In this document: piece by piece, positions 1 to 11,857 of the stretch
How the letters are laid out: the number at the start of each line of letters is the position of its first letter
How positions within the stretch are numbered: position 1 is the stretch's first letter
NCBI RefSeq assembly: GCF_003597395.2
Contig: NC_133773.1
Span: 75,467,705 to 75,531,704, forward strand
From: Chelonoidis abingdonii
Lineage: Eukaryota; Chordata; Testudines; Testudinidae
DNA: 64,000 nucleotides
Direction of reading: 5' to 3'
The notes under the pieces: generated by a model
The model's database searches: none
Seen by the model: the letters and a program-made list of their open reading frames with translations, nothing else
Told to the model about the DNA's origin: nothing
Position numbers and translations under genes: made by a program

Positions 1-141
1 CACACACAAACTCCACAAACTACAAAAACCTGCTCCTCCAACAGAACCCCACTGAAACTCCCCTGTTAGCAGCTCTGTTTGCTGGCTCTTGTGCCTAGCC
101 GGGTCTTTTCTGATTGCTTAATGCTTCTGGTGTTACTAACT

Positions 142-362
142 GAGGGTGTCTCTACACTGCAGCTGGGACCATGCTTCCTTGTGCAGGTAGACAGCAGGTT
201 AGCACACTAAAAGTAGCAGTACTTGGGTGTCTAGCCAAAGCTGCTGCCCATTCTGCAGCCACACTATTTTTGCTTGCTATTTTCTGCTTGCTTGAGCAGA
301 GGTAGCATGTCTGTCTACCTGTGCTGAAAACATGCTTTCAGCTGCAGTGCAGATGTACCTTT
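142..362. mobile_element. Decayed hAT-type MITE with 'TCTACACTGCAGCTG' termini
   Basis: The left end (AGGGTGTCTCTACACTGCAG) and the right end (CTGCAGTGCAGATGTACCTTT) are imperfect inverted repeats of about 22 bp. The same AGGGTATGTCTACACTGCA-type terminus occurs at 6627-6891. No open frame is present, which fits a non-autonomous element. I see no clean target duplication. Confidence 0.6.
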
Positions 363-1381
363 AGAGCTAGGGTGCTAAGCCTGTACATGCATCATCTTTT
401 TATATTTTTATTTTTTTTAAATTGAAATAATCTGAACAGTTATTAATTTTAACCTTGTCTTAATATGGTTAGGTAATAAATATTTTAATGTAATTTGTTG
501 CTAGCTGGTTGGTTCATGTGTGTTTCAATTTAATCTAAAGATTGTACACAAAAATCTTCCCATCAAGTTTGTGTTCATAATGTATTGCTTTAATAAATAT
601 CCAAGATTTCTAACCTTTAGATCTTGCTGATGATTTAATTCAGTTTGAATCAAATTAATCAGCTGTTTTTGCAAGATTTTTTTTTTGTTTTTCATGGAAT
701 TGAATAGACTAATTTGTCAAGTTATTTCTTTGAAAGTTTCTTTATAGATAGTTATGTAGACTTAAAATATAGATGGTTTAAAACATCACATTTTAAACAT
801 AAATATGAAAATTTGCAGAGACTTCTGCTTGTTATATACAGACTGCAGTATAGGTTTTTTCACTGGTACAGTGTATGTAATTATCCTTAAATTACCTTTA
901 TAAATATGTTGTATGCCTGGGTTAAAAGTAGGTGTGTGGTGCCATCTTAGTTAAGACACTTTTTACAAAGGTGTGGGTTTTTTTGTGTTTTGCATTTTGG
1001 GGGGGAGTGGAGCATTGGTGTTTTTTTGTTGTGAGGGGGAAATACTCAAATGTAGGTTTTTAGTTGGGTAGAGATGTGCTGCCCATTTTAACATTAAGTA
1101 AAAATATGGTTTCAATTTTCATATTCCTGTAAGTGCCAGTTATTGTTGAAATAACATCATATTGATATCAATAGATTAAGAATCAAAATATTTGACTTTT
1201 GCAGAGCTTTATATTTAAGCCAAAGAGGTTCACATAAATACACATTTTTGTCCATTTTTTAAAGTTTTTGTGAAATTCTGCTTTTTATTATAGCAATGCA
1301 CTTCACTACATGACACTACACTTTGTATCTATGATTCTGGATATTTTCTAACTATAAGGGTATTTAAGCACTATAATAGGT

Positions 1382-1547
1382 TTGTATGGAAGGTTGTTGA
1401 ATCCCCATTTTTTTAAACAGACTGGACAAACACCTGTCATGGATGGTCTATGTTTACTTGGTTCTGCGTCAGTGCAGGGGGCTGGGTTTGGTGACCAATC
1501 GAGGTCTCTTCCAGACCTTCACTTCTGTGATTTTATGATTCTCTCTA
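1382..1547 (+). mobile_element. CR1 LINE 3' end fragment
   Basis: This matches the usual 3' end of turtle CR1 elements: the 'ggttgttgaatcccca' segment, then 'gacaaacacctgtca(t)ggatggtcta', a decayed 'ctgcctcagtgcagggggctgg', and a tail near 'cttccagaccttcacttctgtgattttatgattct'. The same order of blocks is seen at 9350-9512. It is a 5'-truncated, decayed insertion in a CEP44 intron. Confidence 0.75.
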
Positions 1548-1908
1548 GAGCTGAAACAAACAAAACTGTTTTTACTGTGCATTCATATTTCTAGAACTCT
1601 CCAAAACTTTTTTCCAAACTTGCTTAGTTATTTAGACACGTATTAAGTTTGGTATTTGTATTTGCTTTTGTTTTTTAAAGGAGTGATTTGATTTAAGAGT
1701 GCCTGGCAGATTGGCATATGATGGGAGTTCCAGTTACGGGGGCAGCTTCAAATATACAAAGACCAACATTGGTGTGAAAAGATTCACTGGCAAAGCTAAG
1801 GGGGCAAAAGGGGCAATTGTGCAAAAATAAGAACAAAAATATAGTTTCTACAGAACAGAGAATATACAGAGGTTTGGGAAACTAATAACGTTTTTTACTC
1901 TCTTGCAG

Positions 1909-2055
1909 CTACTTCGAGATCAGTTTCAATACAAACCAGTTTTAACAAAACAGCAGTTTCTCCAGTGTGGCTTTGCAGAAAGGAAAATACAGATTGTTTG
2001 TGACATTATCAGTGCTGTAATGAAAAAGCATAAGGAATTAAGTAATATGAATAAG
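1909..2055 (+). CDS. CEP44: CEP44 exon: end of the N-terminal CEP44 domain (49 codons)
   Basis: CEP44 is a centriole and centrosome protein. In other vertebrates it sits in the proximal centriole lumen, binds microtubules, and helps newly made centrioles become working centrosomes. This exon follows TCTTGCAG and ends before GTACTG; it is 147 nt, phase 0 on both sides. It reads [10 protein letters not shown]...[15 protein letters not shown]...MKKHKELS, which closely matches my recollection of the end of the conserved N-terminal domain of human CEP44. The in-frame TTG at 1903 lies in the acceptor and is not a start. Earlier exons are outside the window. In human the neighbours are FBXO8 upstream and HPGD downstream; neither is visible here. 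Confidence 0.93.
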
Positions 2056-2321
2056 GTACTGATCAGGGTGATACTTCAAATATGATTTACAGTATTTGAG
2101 AGAAAGATTAACTATATTTTGTAACATTTCAGTTCAAATGTTGCTCTAAGTAGAAAAAGAACTACAATAAGGATCACTAAAGTTAGTATAGGGGGGAAAA
2201 AACGCTAAATCAGAGTCCATCCCTTTACAAATTCAGTATGTACTCTCCCAATATAGATGATATATCAGATATTTAAGTGATTCTAAATATCTACACTTGC
2301 TGCTAGCCAAATGACCTAAAC

Positions 2322-2659
2322 CAGGAGTTCTCAAACTTCATTGCCCCGCAACCCCCTTTTTACAGCAGAAATTACTATATGACCCCAGGAGGGGGGACTG
2401 AAGCTTGAGACCGTTCAAGCCCCGCTGCCCTGAGTGTGTGTGTGTGTGTGTGGAACATAGCCAAAGGGCTTCAGCCCTGAGGGGAGTAGGAGGCTGTAAC
2501 CTGAGCCCCATCACCCAATACTGAAGCCCTCAGGCTTTGACTTCAGCCCCACTTGGTGGGACTCGGGGTTCTGCCCCAGGAGATGGGGCTCCAGCAAGTC
2601 TAATGCCAGCCCTGGCAACCCCATTAAAATGGGGTCACAACCCAGTTTCAGAACCACTG
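2322..2659. mobile_element. hAT MITE (CAGGAGTTCTCAAAC...GAACCACTG)
   Basis: It starts CCAGGAGTTCTCAAAC and ends TTTCAGAACCACTG, the inverted-terminus pattern of Charlie-like hAT MITEs. The flanking octamers ACCTAAAC (2314-2321) and ACATAGAC (2660-2667) agree at 6 of 8 positions, as expected of an old hAT target duplication. Inside is a (GT)n run at 2434-2452. The GC-rich body holds only chance open frames. Confidence 0.75.
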
Positions 2660-3168
2660 ACATAGACATACTAACATTTTGTAGTGAACAGACAAAATTT
2701 TAAGTAAAGATAAACAAATTCACGCCATTAACAGTAAGTTTCATGTACTCTGTTACGCTTCTGGATGTAGTAAGAATATAATTGCAAAATAGTTCATTGT
2801 ACTTCTGGAACAACTGTTAAGGTAGATAGGAACAAAAATCGAACATCTGCTCATTTGGGATTTTCTTTTTTTTTTTTTTTTTTAATTTTCTGAACAGTGT
2901 GACACTAACAGTATAGTGTTCAGAAACAAACATCTGCAACAAATTGGGTGTCTGTATATATTCTTACTACTTGTATGTGAGTTTTAGTTGGATTTCACAA
3001 TACACATTTTGGGTCTTATTTATATATAGATCTTAATATATATCGATTTAGTATTTGGGCAGGAAAGAAATCTAGCACATCAGTTGATACTGGGTGTATG
3101 GGCAAGTTCCTTTCAGAAAAGAAATTTGAAACTTGTTCCTATTTTATACAAACTTGTAGGATGTAGGT

Positions 3169-3511
3169 CGGGGTGGTCAAACCGCGGCTCTCAGTTAAAG
3201 TGCAGCTCACTGAGCCCACCGTGTCCCCCTGCCCTATTCTCTGCCTACCAGTCTGGGGTGTGGGGAGAGCTCAGGGCTTCTTCCCAAGGGGAAGGAAAGG
3301 TCTCAGGGCTTCAGCCCCGCTGGAGGCACCTGCCAGGGCTTGGGGCTGAAGCCCTGGCAGATGCCTTCCCCAGGGCAGAATTCCCTAGCCCTGCTTCAGA
3401 GCAGGAGCTCTGCAGGGCTGAAGCCCTGAACCCTGGCAGGCACGCCCGGCTCTCGAACTTCTGAAGATTATCGTATGTAGCTCAGGGGATCAGTAATTTT
3501 GGCCACTCCTG
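3169..3511. mobile_element. hAT MITE (CGGGGTGGTCAAACC...GGCCACTCCTG)
   Basis: The terminal repeats are CGGGGTGGTCAAACCGCGGC on the left and TTTTGGCCACTCCTG on the right. The flanking octamers ATGTAGGT (3161-3168) and ATATAGAT (3512-3519) match at 6 of 8 positions. The GC-rich interior contains 'gggcttcagcccc'-type internal repeats and opens a 126-codon frame (3084-3464) that I regard as accidental. Confidence 0.75.
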
Positions 3512-3940
3512 ATATAGATGCTGTATATCAGCATTACATTGCATGTAATGCTAGCGTTTAAGAAGTTCTATTCTATGCATTTGTAACTTGTGACCCATAT
3601 AACTATAAGGATATATTTTCCTATTATTTAATCAGTGTTAAATACCTTACAACTATTTTTTCTTTTATATCTATGACCAGGCTAGACCCAATCTCATATG
3701 TGCAAAATGTGGTTTGAGAATGTATGTACATTAGATTCACTTTCAGGTGTTTGTTTTAGCCATTATTAGCATTCTTAATTTCATATATTTTTCTATTTTT
3801 GGTCAATATTTTACAATGAAAAAATCCAAACCTGTTTCATATGTATGATATTCAATCAGATCATATAGTGATAATTTTTAACTGTCATTTCCCCCCCTAA
3901 AATAAACTTTGCTAATGTGGTTTTTTTGTTTATTTTAAAG

Positions 3941-4051
3941 GCTAAATCTCAAACAAGAAAAAAAAACAGGTCTTTAAAATCTGAGTCACAAGCAAATTGT
4001 GAGAAACTTCTTGCTGATCCTGTTATTTGCAGGACTGTGATTTCTCAGCAG
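3941..4051 (+). CDS. CEP44: CEP44 exon: basic linker after the N-terminal domain (37 codons)
   Basis: The exon is bounded by TATTTTAAAG and GTATGA and is 111 nt, phase 0/0. It begins AKSQTRKKNRSLKSESQ and ends near ICRTVISQQ. The basic start (RKKNR) sits where mammalian CEP44 also has a basic, poorly conserved linker. Assignment rests on good splice sites, an open frame, preserved phase and position rather than on strong similarity. Confidence 0.8.
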
Positions 4052-4587
4052 GTATGAAAATAGAAAGAAAATAGTTTGCTTTTTTATGAATACAGTTAAA
4101 GTTCTTTGACCCTAGTGATATTAACAAATCTGATTAGGGCTGATCTGCAGTTGTTCAACAAGCCAGTACCTTCCTAGAATGTAAGCTTCCATTTAAAATA
4201 AACAAAAACTTTAGTTCTGAAGATAAGTGTAAAAACAAGATGCAAACAGATGCAAAGAGTGGCTCTGAGAAATGTGCTCTGCTTCAGTTCACACTGACGT
4301 CTAATGATGGTATTTAAAGTATCATTATAATTTAACTGTTTCATTGGTGATCAGATATGAAAGAAAGGAGAGGGACAAACATAATATGAAGACATGCATA
4401 ATCCATTGATGGTGGGTAGAACTTGGGCTATGAATGTAGTTTGAATTCTTTCCAATCTGACTGTAAGTAACACTACAATAATCTGTTATTAGAAATGCTT
4501 TTTGATATACTGCCAAAATCTGGAAATGTGTTTCATAACACATTTCTCAGTATAATATGTTTGATCTACTGACCTCTGCTACTGTTA

Positions 4588-4787
4588 TACACCTCTACCT
4601 TGATATAATGCTGTCCTCGGAAGCCAAAAAATCTTACCACGTTATAGGTGAAACTGCATTATATTGAACTTGCTTTGATGCCTACTGTAGTGGCAGCGCC
4701 CCCGCCCCCCCCCCCGCGTGCACTGCTTTATTTTATATCTGAATTTGTGTTATATTGGGTCGTGTTATATCGCGGGTAAGAGGTGTA
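4588..4787. mobile_element. Tc/mariner-like MITE (TACACCTCTACC termini)
   Basis: Inverted ends TACACCTCTACCTTGATATAA and TTATATCGCGGGTAAGAGGTGTA enclose about 200 bp. If TA is the duplicated target, the element proper is 4590-4785. The body carries repeated 'gttatat' words and a C-rich tract at about 4700-4717. Family placement is inferred from the TA flanks and is tentative. Confidence 0.6.
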
Positions 4788-4858
4788 CTGTGAGGGAGGC
4801 AAGAGGTTTTACTTTTATTCATAGAAGATTTGAATCTATAGAGATTAGCGTTGAAGGT

Positions 4859-5709
4859 TGTCAATAACAGATAGCTAAGGGTTAATGTTTCTTACTATTT
4901 TACTGTAAAGGGTTAACAAGGGAACCAAACACCTGACTAAGAGACAATCAGGAAACCGATTTTCAAAGTGATGGAGAACTTCATGGGTGTGTTTTGTACT
5001 TTGTTCTGTTGCTTTTGTCTCTCGGCTGATGAGGAAGAGCTTTTTTTTTTTCTCTTCAAGCGTTCATTCTACCCTTCTGTTCCCAGTTGTGAGTACAAAA
5101 GGAAAATCATAGGTATTATTGTATTTTATATTTACATGCTGTGGAGTTCTGGAATGTTTAAATTGTGATATCTTTTTGATTAAGGCTGATTATCATATTT
5201 TCTTTTTAAGCCAATAGCCCTGTGTAATTGTCATCTTGATGCAGTGATCATGTATATGTTTTTTTCTTTCTTCTTCTATTTTATAAAGCCTTCTTTTTTA
5301 AAACTTGTTGGATTTCTTTCCTAGTTAAGGCAAGGGATATGGAATCTCTGTCCAGGAGTAACTGCTCTCTCTAGGAAAGACTGGGAGGGGGGAAGGTAAA
5401 TTGTCCTCTCTGGTCTTGTGTTTCAAGGGATTGAAGCAGGGGAAATCTCCTAGTATCCCAGGGCGGGAAAATCTGGGAGGAAGTAAAGAGCAGGAAGGGA
5501 AGTGGGTTATTTCCCTTTGTTGGAGGCCTGCAGTGCACTGAGTCTTGGGGGTCCCCCAGGGTAAACGGTCTTGGGATGCTAGACCAAGAGTTTATCAGGT
5601 ACTCTGAATCCTGATTGGTGGCAGCGAGATAAGATCCAAGCTGGTAATTAAGCTTGGAGGTTCATGCTAAGCACCCAGATTTTGGAGGCTAAGGTCCAGA
5701 TTTGGGACA
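4859..5709 (+). mobile_element. Solo-LTR-like repeat, TG...CA ends
   Basis: It begins TGTCAATAACAGATAGCTAA and ends ATTTGGGACA, giving TG...CA boundaries over about 850 bp. A related copy on the opposite strand at 39186-39879 shares the first roughly 70 bp, including 'aagggttaatg' and 'ctgtaaagggttaa'. Inside are a T-run near 5041 and 'ggtggcagcgagat' at about 5620. I saw no coding interior next to it, so it is best read as a solo LTR of an old retroelement. No clear target duplication survives. Confidence 0.6.
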
Positions 5710-5723
5710 GAGGCTTATTACAG

Positions 5724-5886
5724 AAAGGACCTCAGATGGTCATCTAGTCCAATCCCCTGCTCAAAGCAGGGCCAATCCTCAGACAGATTTTTACCCCAGT
5801 TCCCTAAATGGCCCCCTCAAGGATTGAACTCACAACCCTGGGTTTAGCAGACCAGTGCTCAAACTGCTGAGCTATCGCTCTCATCC
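5724..5886 (-). mobile_element. tRNA-derived SINE with CR1-like 3' tail
   Basis: On the minus strand it reads a tRNA-like head (AGCTCAGCAGTTTGAGCACT, then a B-box-like GAGTTCAATCC), a central 'gggggccatttagggaac' body, and a tail ('gcaggggattggactagatgacc', 'tgaggtcc') shared with CR1 3' ends. This layout matches the turtle tRNA-Lys-type polIII/SINE, moved by CR1. It sits directly behind the LTR-like repeat. A second copy is at 55377-55545. Confidence 0.85.
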
Positions 5887-6626
5887 TGCCCCTGAGGCAG
5901 CAAAGTTACACCCTGCAGAACTTTACAGAACTGTAATTGTTTAGTAAATCCAGACAGTCTCTACTCAATGCCAGAATGTAGCATCACTTGCTGTTAAAAC
6001 CTGTTCTCATCACAAAGATTACCTGCGTCTGGCATGATTTACAACCTGACTCTACCCTTTCTGTATGATAAAGTAGAACGTGGGACTCCTATGGACAGAT
6101 AGTCCACAGCTCCTTTGAGGAGAGGAATCTGTCAGCGACACTAAAATATGCATTAATCAACCAGCATTGAAGAAAACATTGATTGATACTCACAACTCTG
6201 CAAACCATTGACCATTGGTTACTTCTCTTTTTAAAGCTAGCAGAGAAGTCTCCAATGCTACCTTTCAGCTGCCAGTGTTCTAGATCCTTTTCATTCTGGC
6301 TTTTGGTCAGTGCATGATACGGGAAAAGAGCTTATTGCTCTGGGCAGGAGTAGGTCTTCCATCATAGACAAGAGAAATAGATTCCTACTCATTTTACTAA
6401 ACTTCTTGTGACACTTGATACTATTGATCACCTAGTACACCTGTCTAGTCTCCAAGAGACTTCAGGGGGAAATGGAAATACACTGAAATGGCTCAGATTC
6501 TTATTGTGTTGAAATCAGAAGGTCATCATGGACAGTTGTTCTTCCACTTCCAAAGCCATCACCTCTGGAGTCCCACAATGCACATGATTCTTCCCTTTAT
6601 TATCGTGTTGCCAATAGGAGGCCATC

Positions 6627-6891
6627 AAGGGTATGTCTACACTGCAGTTAGATACCTGCACCTGACTGAGGCTCGGGCCAATGGGCTGTTTAATTGTGGT
6701 GTATACATTTGGGCTTGGGCTGCAGCCTGAGCTGTGGGACTCCCACCCCATAGGATTCTAGAGCCGTTGCTCCAGCCTGAGCCTGAACATCTACACTGCA
6801 ACTAAACAGCCTATTGGCCCAATCCCTGCAAGCCTGAGTCAGGTGGTACGGGCCAGCTGTAGGTTTTTAGCTGCAGTGTAGACATACCCTG
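6627..6891. mobile_element. hAT-type MITE (AGGGTATGTCTACACTGCA termini)
   Basis: The ends AGGGTATGTCTACACTGCAG and CTGCAGTGTAGACATACCCT are nearly perfect inverted repeats. The interior is partly palindromic, with 'ctgaggctcgggcc' against 'ggcccaatccctgcaagcctgag' and an internal 'catctacactgcaactaaacagcc'. Open frames on both strands here (6488-6751) are by-products of this symmetry. Confidence 0.8.
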
Positions 6892-7079
6892 AGAGATTTC
6901 TTAAAACAGGCTGAAGTGCAGGTAGTGCATGAAAGACACCGAGCTCTGCATCTCCTTTAAGCTAAATAGAAACAATGTTGTCTTCTTGCTTCCTCATAGT
7001 TTTAATTCAAAGCCTTGTTGAAAATATCTGGGTAAAGATATATAGAGGTAAAATTGGGGAGATGTCATTGTAGGGCACC

Positions 7080-9512
7080 AAATTAGGAAGAGGAGGTGGA
7101 TTTAGGCATTTCTATCACAAATAGCAGAAATATCCAAAATACAAGACCTGATAGTAATGGGGAACTTTGCCCAGACATCTGTTGGAAAAATAATACAGCA
7201 AAACATAACATTTCTAATGTATTCTTGAAGTGTAGTGGGGACAAGTGGAATGTATTAGGGACAACTTTTTGTTTCAGCAAGTGAAGGAAGTAAGTGGGGG
7301 CATCCATGTTAGTCTTAATTTTGACCAACAGGGAGGAATTGGTTGCAAATCTGAAGGTGGAAGGCAATTTGGGTGAAAGCGATCCTTTTGAATTATGAAG
7401 TTTACCATTTCATGAAAGGAAGGAGTGAGAGCTGTGGACTTCAAAAAGCAGACTTTTAACAAACTCAGATAACTGATAGGTAAGATCTCATGGGGAAAAT
7501 AGTCTAAGGAATAAGAGTTCCAGAGAGCTGGCAGTTTCTCAGAGAGCTATTAAAGGCACATCTGCAGACTATTCCGATGCAAAGGAAAGATAAGAATAGT
7601 AAGAGGCCAATATGGCTTTTTCAGTAGCTCTACAATGACCTGAAAATAAAAAAGGAATTCTAGAAAAAAAAGGAAACATAGATAATTGGCTAAGTATAGG
7701 AGTACAAAAGAATAGCATAAGCATATGGAGACAAAATCAGAAAGCTCAAGGCACAAAATGAGTTATACCTAAGTAATAAGAAGAGATTCTATAAATTACA
7801 TTGGAACCAAAAGAAGAAATAGGTCCTCTACTTAGAGGAAGGAATGCTGCTAATGGACAACATCAAGGAGACTGTGGAGTTTAATGCCTGTTTTGCTTCA
7901 GTCTTCACTAAAATTAATGATGACCAGATACTCAGCGCAATTGATAAGGGGAAAGGAACACAAGCCAGAATAGGGAAAGAACAAGCTTAAAAATATTTAT
8001 CTAAGTTGAATTTCATCAAGCCTAGGTGATTTGATTATATTTATCCTACAAGACTGAAGGAACTAGTTGAAACAATCTCTGAACCAATAGCAATTATCCT
8101 TGAGAATTCATGAAGGAAGGGTGAGATCCCAGAGGACTAGAGAGAGGAAAACATAGCACCTCTCTTTAAAAGGGGAAACAAAGAGGACCTGGCAATTGGA
8201 CTGGTCAGGCTGACTTTGATGCCTGGAAAGATACTGGAACAAATTATTTAAAAAATGACTTTGTAAGCACCTATAGGATTATAAGGAATAGCTAGCATGG
8301 ATCTGTCAAGAACAAATCATGCCAAAGCAACCTAATTTCCTTTTTTGGCAGGATTACTGGCTTAGTGGATAGGGAAGAAGCATTAGACATGATCTTGATT
8401 TTAGTAAGGCTATTGACACAATATCCTATGATATACTCATAAACAAATTTAGGGAAATATGATCTAAATAAAATTACTATCAGGTAGGTGCATAACTGGC
8501 TGAAAGACCTTCGTCATAGTAGTTATCAATGGTTTGCTGTCAAACTGGGAGAATATCCAGTGGGGTCCACAGGAATCTTTTCATTAATGACTTGGAAAAT
8601 GGAATGGAGAGTACACTTAAAGGTTTGCAGATGACACCAGGCTGGGAGGGGTTGCGAGCAATTTGGAGGAAAGGATTAGAATTCAAAACAACCTTGACAA
8701 ATTGGAGAATTGGTCCAAAACAAGAAGATGAAATTCAATAAAGCCAAGTGTGAAGTGAAGTGCTTCATTTAGGAAGAAGAAATCAAATGCACAACTACAA
8801 AATGAGGAATAACTGGCTTAGTGCTAGTACTGCTGAAAAGATTCTCGGGATAATGGTTGATCATAAATTGAATGTGCATCAACAGTGTGATGCAGTTGCA
8901 AAAAAGTTTAATATTCTGGGGCATATTAACAAGAGTGTTGTATATAAGGCATGGGAAACAATTGTTCTGTTCTGTTTGGCACTCATGAGGCCTCAGCTAG
9001 GGTATTGTTGAATACTGGGCACCACACTTTAGGAAAGATGTGAACAAATTGGGGGAGACTCCAGAGAAGAGCAACAATGCTAAAGGGTTTAGAAACCCTG
9101 ACCTATGAAGAAATGTTTAAACAAACAAAACTGGCCATTGTTGGTCTTGAGAAAAGACTAAATAGGGGACCTGATAAAACTCTTCAAATATGTTAAGGAG
9201 TGTTATAAAACAACTGTGATCAATTGTTCTCTGTCCACTGGTGGTAGGACAAGAAGTAATGGCCTTAATCTGCAGCAAAGGAGATTTAGACTAGATATTA
9301 GGATAACTTTTCTAACTATAAAAGTAGTTAAACTCTGAAATAGGCTTCCAAGGGAGGTTGTGGAATCCCCATCATTGGTGGTTTTTAAGAAGGAGTTGGA
9401 GAAATCACTGTCGGGGGTGGTCTAGATTTATTTGGATCTGCCTCTGCGAAGGGAGCTGAATTTGAAAACTTCTCAAGTTTCCTTCCAGCCCTTCATTTCT
9501 ATGATATGTTTG
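7080..9512 (+). mobile_element. Decayed CR1 LINE, 5'-truncated, 2.4 kb
   Basis: CR1 order is preserved: the end of the endonuclease region (around 7150, GNFAQ.ICWK-like), the linker at 7400-7850, the reverse-transcriptase region at 7950-8750, the C-terminal LGRRNQ...VDHKLNVHQQCDAVAKK block at 8765-8920, and a typical 3' end (9340-9512) closing with 'cttccagcccttcatttctatgat'. Stops and frameshifts break every frame. It lies inside the CEP44 intron on the same strand. Compare the open copy at 62.4 kb, whose C-terminal codons align with 8760-9010. Confidence 0.88.
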
Positions 9513-10276
9513 TGACTTCCACACTCGATTATTGTAACTTGTACCTTATAATGAAGCCAAACACCCCTGAAAAAGTTCTAATATAAAACACAAAAGTTCA
9601 TTTGCTTAGCAGTGCACATTACCATGAGCTCGTCACTTTGGTGTTCTGCTTTTTCAGCCGACTCTCATTGAATAACGTATAGTTCAAGGTCTGTGTCCCC
9701 TTCATGGGCCTGGACCTAGCTACCAGTGAGTGTCCTTCCCTCCACAGCTGTGACCTCCCATGACTCCTCAGTTCTGTTGGAACAATAAAATTATTAAGCA
9801 GTAGAGAGAGAGACTTGTGAGTCTTTGAAGTCAGAATATTCAGAGGAGTAGGGCTTACACTATGGAACTCTTGCAAGGGGTAAGAGATCTTGCTGTGCTC
9901 AGAAAGAAATGTAAACTGATCTTTTGACTTGGCTTTCCTCAGTAAACCTACCTAGAAAAACTAAAAAATAAACAAAATCACCTAATCCAGCTATTTTTCT
10001 AACAGGCTGCCGAGGAAGAGGAGAGATGTTTCTGACTTTAAATATGTGAAAGCAATAGAGGTGATGGGCCATATGACTCTGAAAAGATTATCAAGTATAA
10101 CTGTTTTTTCACAGTTTAAATCTTTCATGATCTGTCTTACAACTGGGTGAGATCAGATTGCTTGGATGTATAGATAAAAGCAAAATAATTAAATGCAGAA
10201 CATTGTGCATTTAGTTGGCAAGAATGTTTTTGTTGTAATAAATCATACACGTGGATTATTGTTTTTACATACAAAG

Positions 10277-10408
10277 AAACCTCAAGTGGAACGTCACCCA
10301 AATAGTGAAGTTAACATGCATGGCTATAATACAGCCATTCCAGTAAATGAAGATAGTGAAGAAGAATCCTGTGTAGCTGATGATGTTTTGGAAGTTGTGT
10401 GTGAACAA
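10277..10408 (+). CDS. CEP44: CEP44 exon: acidic linker (44 codons)
   Basis: The acceptor is TTTTTACATACAAAG and the donor is GTAAGAAT; the exon is 132 nt, phase 0/0. It encodes KPQVERHPNSEVN...IPVNEDSEEESCVADDVLEVVCEQ. The acidic stretch EDSEEES and following residues sit where mammalian CEP44 has a weakly conserved acidic linker before the coiled coil. The frame is also open upstream (10193-10276), but that part is intron by the splice signal. Confidence 0.85.
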
Positions 10409-10604
10409 GTAAGAATTTGAATTTTAAAATGTAGAGTTTGGTATGATAGCTTAAGTGGCTTCCAAACATCTTTTTTATTTTTTTCAAAATTAAACTTGAT
10501 CTATAAGTATATAATAAATGCGTAAAGATCCTTAATAGTACAATTGTACAACTTAAGAAAAAAAGAGTTCTAATGTGAGTAGCAGTTGAGACTTACTACA
10601 TCTT

Positions 10605-10690
10605 ATTTATTTTCAATAGTGTCCCCAATGTACAATGTACTGTACAAGCACAAAAAAGAAGGGTTCCTGCCCCATGAGTTATGTTTTTTC
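10605..10690. repeat. Old amniote MIR-type SINE fragment
   Basis: Words such as 'ccaatgtacaatgtactgtacaagcac' followed by 'gggttcctgccccatgagtt' resemble the 'tgctgtacaaacacatagta...cctgccccgaagagctt' part of amniote MIR-like SINEs, also seen at about 42480-42560. It is short and decayed. Confidence 0.45.
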
Positions 10691-11075
10691 CTTTCCTAAA
10701 AGATCATACCAGATGGTCAAAAAACAGGGTAAAGGGAGAAGAGGTACAACAAACCTGTAGGAATAGTTATGTGGTGGTTGGTCTTCTCTTGATTATTATT
10801 TCAATATAAAGCATCCCCAGTTACCCCACAACTTGAGAGTCAGCTGGCTGGTTTCTGGCAGGTGTCTCTAATGTGCATACTTTTTGCATAAAGCAGTTCA
10901 CAGCAATTTCTGAAGGAAAAAGCATTCATAAATGTGACTCATCACAATGGTTGAAATGATCTAGTAGGGAAGAGAAAATGTTCTGTACTTCTTCAGTTGA
11001 GTTTATCGTGTCTGTACAATTGTATTTATGCCTAAAATTAGAGAGAGTAAAATCTCTTATTGTCCTTATTTCCAG

Positions 11076-11285
11076 GCCACAGAAGATAATAGTCAAATCG
11101 AGCTGCTAAAGAGCCAGCTTGCTGATTGCCAAGAAAAACTTCATAAGCTAAATTGGATGGAAGGTAAACTACATGTTTTAGAAGAGAGACTGAAAGGGAA
11201 GGTGATTATAGATGAGAAGGACTGGAATAATCTCCTGAGCCGGGTCTTGCTTCTTGAAACAGAACTGTTATTGCAGTCAAAAAAG
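11076..11285 (+). CDS. CEP44: CEP44 exon: coiled-coil segment (70 codons)
   Basis: The acceptor is TCCTTATTTCCAG and the donor is GTATATTTT; the exon is 210 nt, phase 0/0. It encodes ATEDNSQIELLKSQLADCQE... and then HVLEERLKGKVIIDEKDWNN, LLSRVLLLETELLLQSKK. Leucines spaced in heptads (LLKSQLADCQEKLHKL; LLSRVLLLETELLL) support a coiled coil. It aligns without gaps to the coiled-coil region of mammalian CEP44 as I know it (KGKV..D...W.NLLSRV.LLETE.LL). This is one of the two strongest exons for naming the gene. Confidence 0.93.
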
Positions 11286-11457
11286 GTATATTTTACCATA
11301 AAGCTTCTATTTTATTGGGGAGGTGGAATGTGTAGCAGGGTGGATTGATTTAAACCGGGGATTTTAATCTTATTTAGCATTTGTATGTTATTTGCCTAAA
11401 GAAAGGATGATTCTCATTGGTTGATGCAAAACAACATTTTGATGGTTATAACTAAAT

Positions 11458-11857
11458 ATGCAGAACTTTAGAGTTACGAACATCAGAGTTACAAACTGAC
11501 CAGTCAACCACACACCTCATTTGGAACCAGAAGTACACAATCAGGCAGCAGCAGACACATTCTCCCCCGCATTCCCCTACCCGCTCCCCCGCCCCAAAAA
11601 AGGCAGATACAGTACTGTGCTAGACATAAACAACAAAAATAAAGGGAAAGTTTAAAAAAATTGAGAAGGTAAGGAAACTGTTTCTGTGCTTGTTTTATTT
11701 AAATTAAAATGGTTAAAAGCAGCATTTTTCTTCGGCATAGTAAGGTTTCAAAGCTGTATTAAGTCAATATTCAGTTGTAAACTTTTGAAAGAACCATAAT
11801 GTTTGGTTCAGAGTTGTGAACATTTCTTGAGGGGTTCATAACTCTGAGGTTCTGCTG
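11458..11857. mobile_element. Tc/mariner-like MITE (CAGCAGAACCTCAGAGTTA termini)
   Basis: The left end ATGCAGAACTTTAGAGTTACGAAC and the right end GTTCATAACTCTGAGGTTCTGCTG are inverted repeats with a few changes. The body of about 400 bp has no coding capacity. I place it near Tigger-type MITEs only by terminal style. Confidence 0.6.

Larger units (their letters stand above)
1..1908 (+). other. CEP44: CEP44 intron (partial) upstream of first visible exon
   Basis: AT-rich DNA without any exon I can support. I searched for the conserved N-terminal CEP44 codons and did not find them, so the first coding exons lie left of the window. It holds a decayed hAT-type MITE and a CR1 3' end, listed separately; the rest shows only A/T-rich runs. 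The segment ends in a good polypyrimidine tract and AG at 1907-1908. Confidence 0.7.

Noticed and set aside
3084..3464. 126-codon plus-strand frame
   Set aside because: It mostly covers the GC-rich core of the hAT MITE at 3169-3511 and begins in unrelated DNA.
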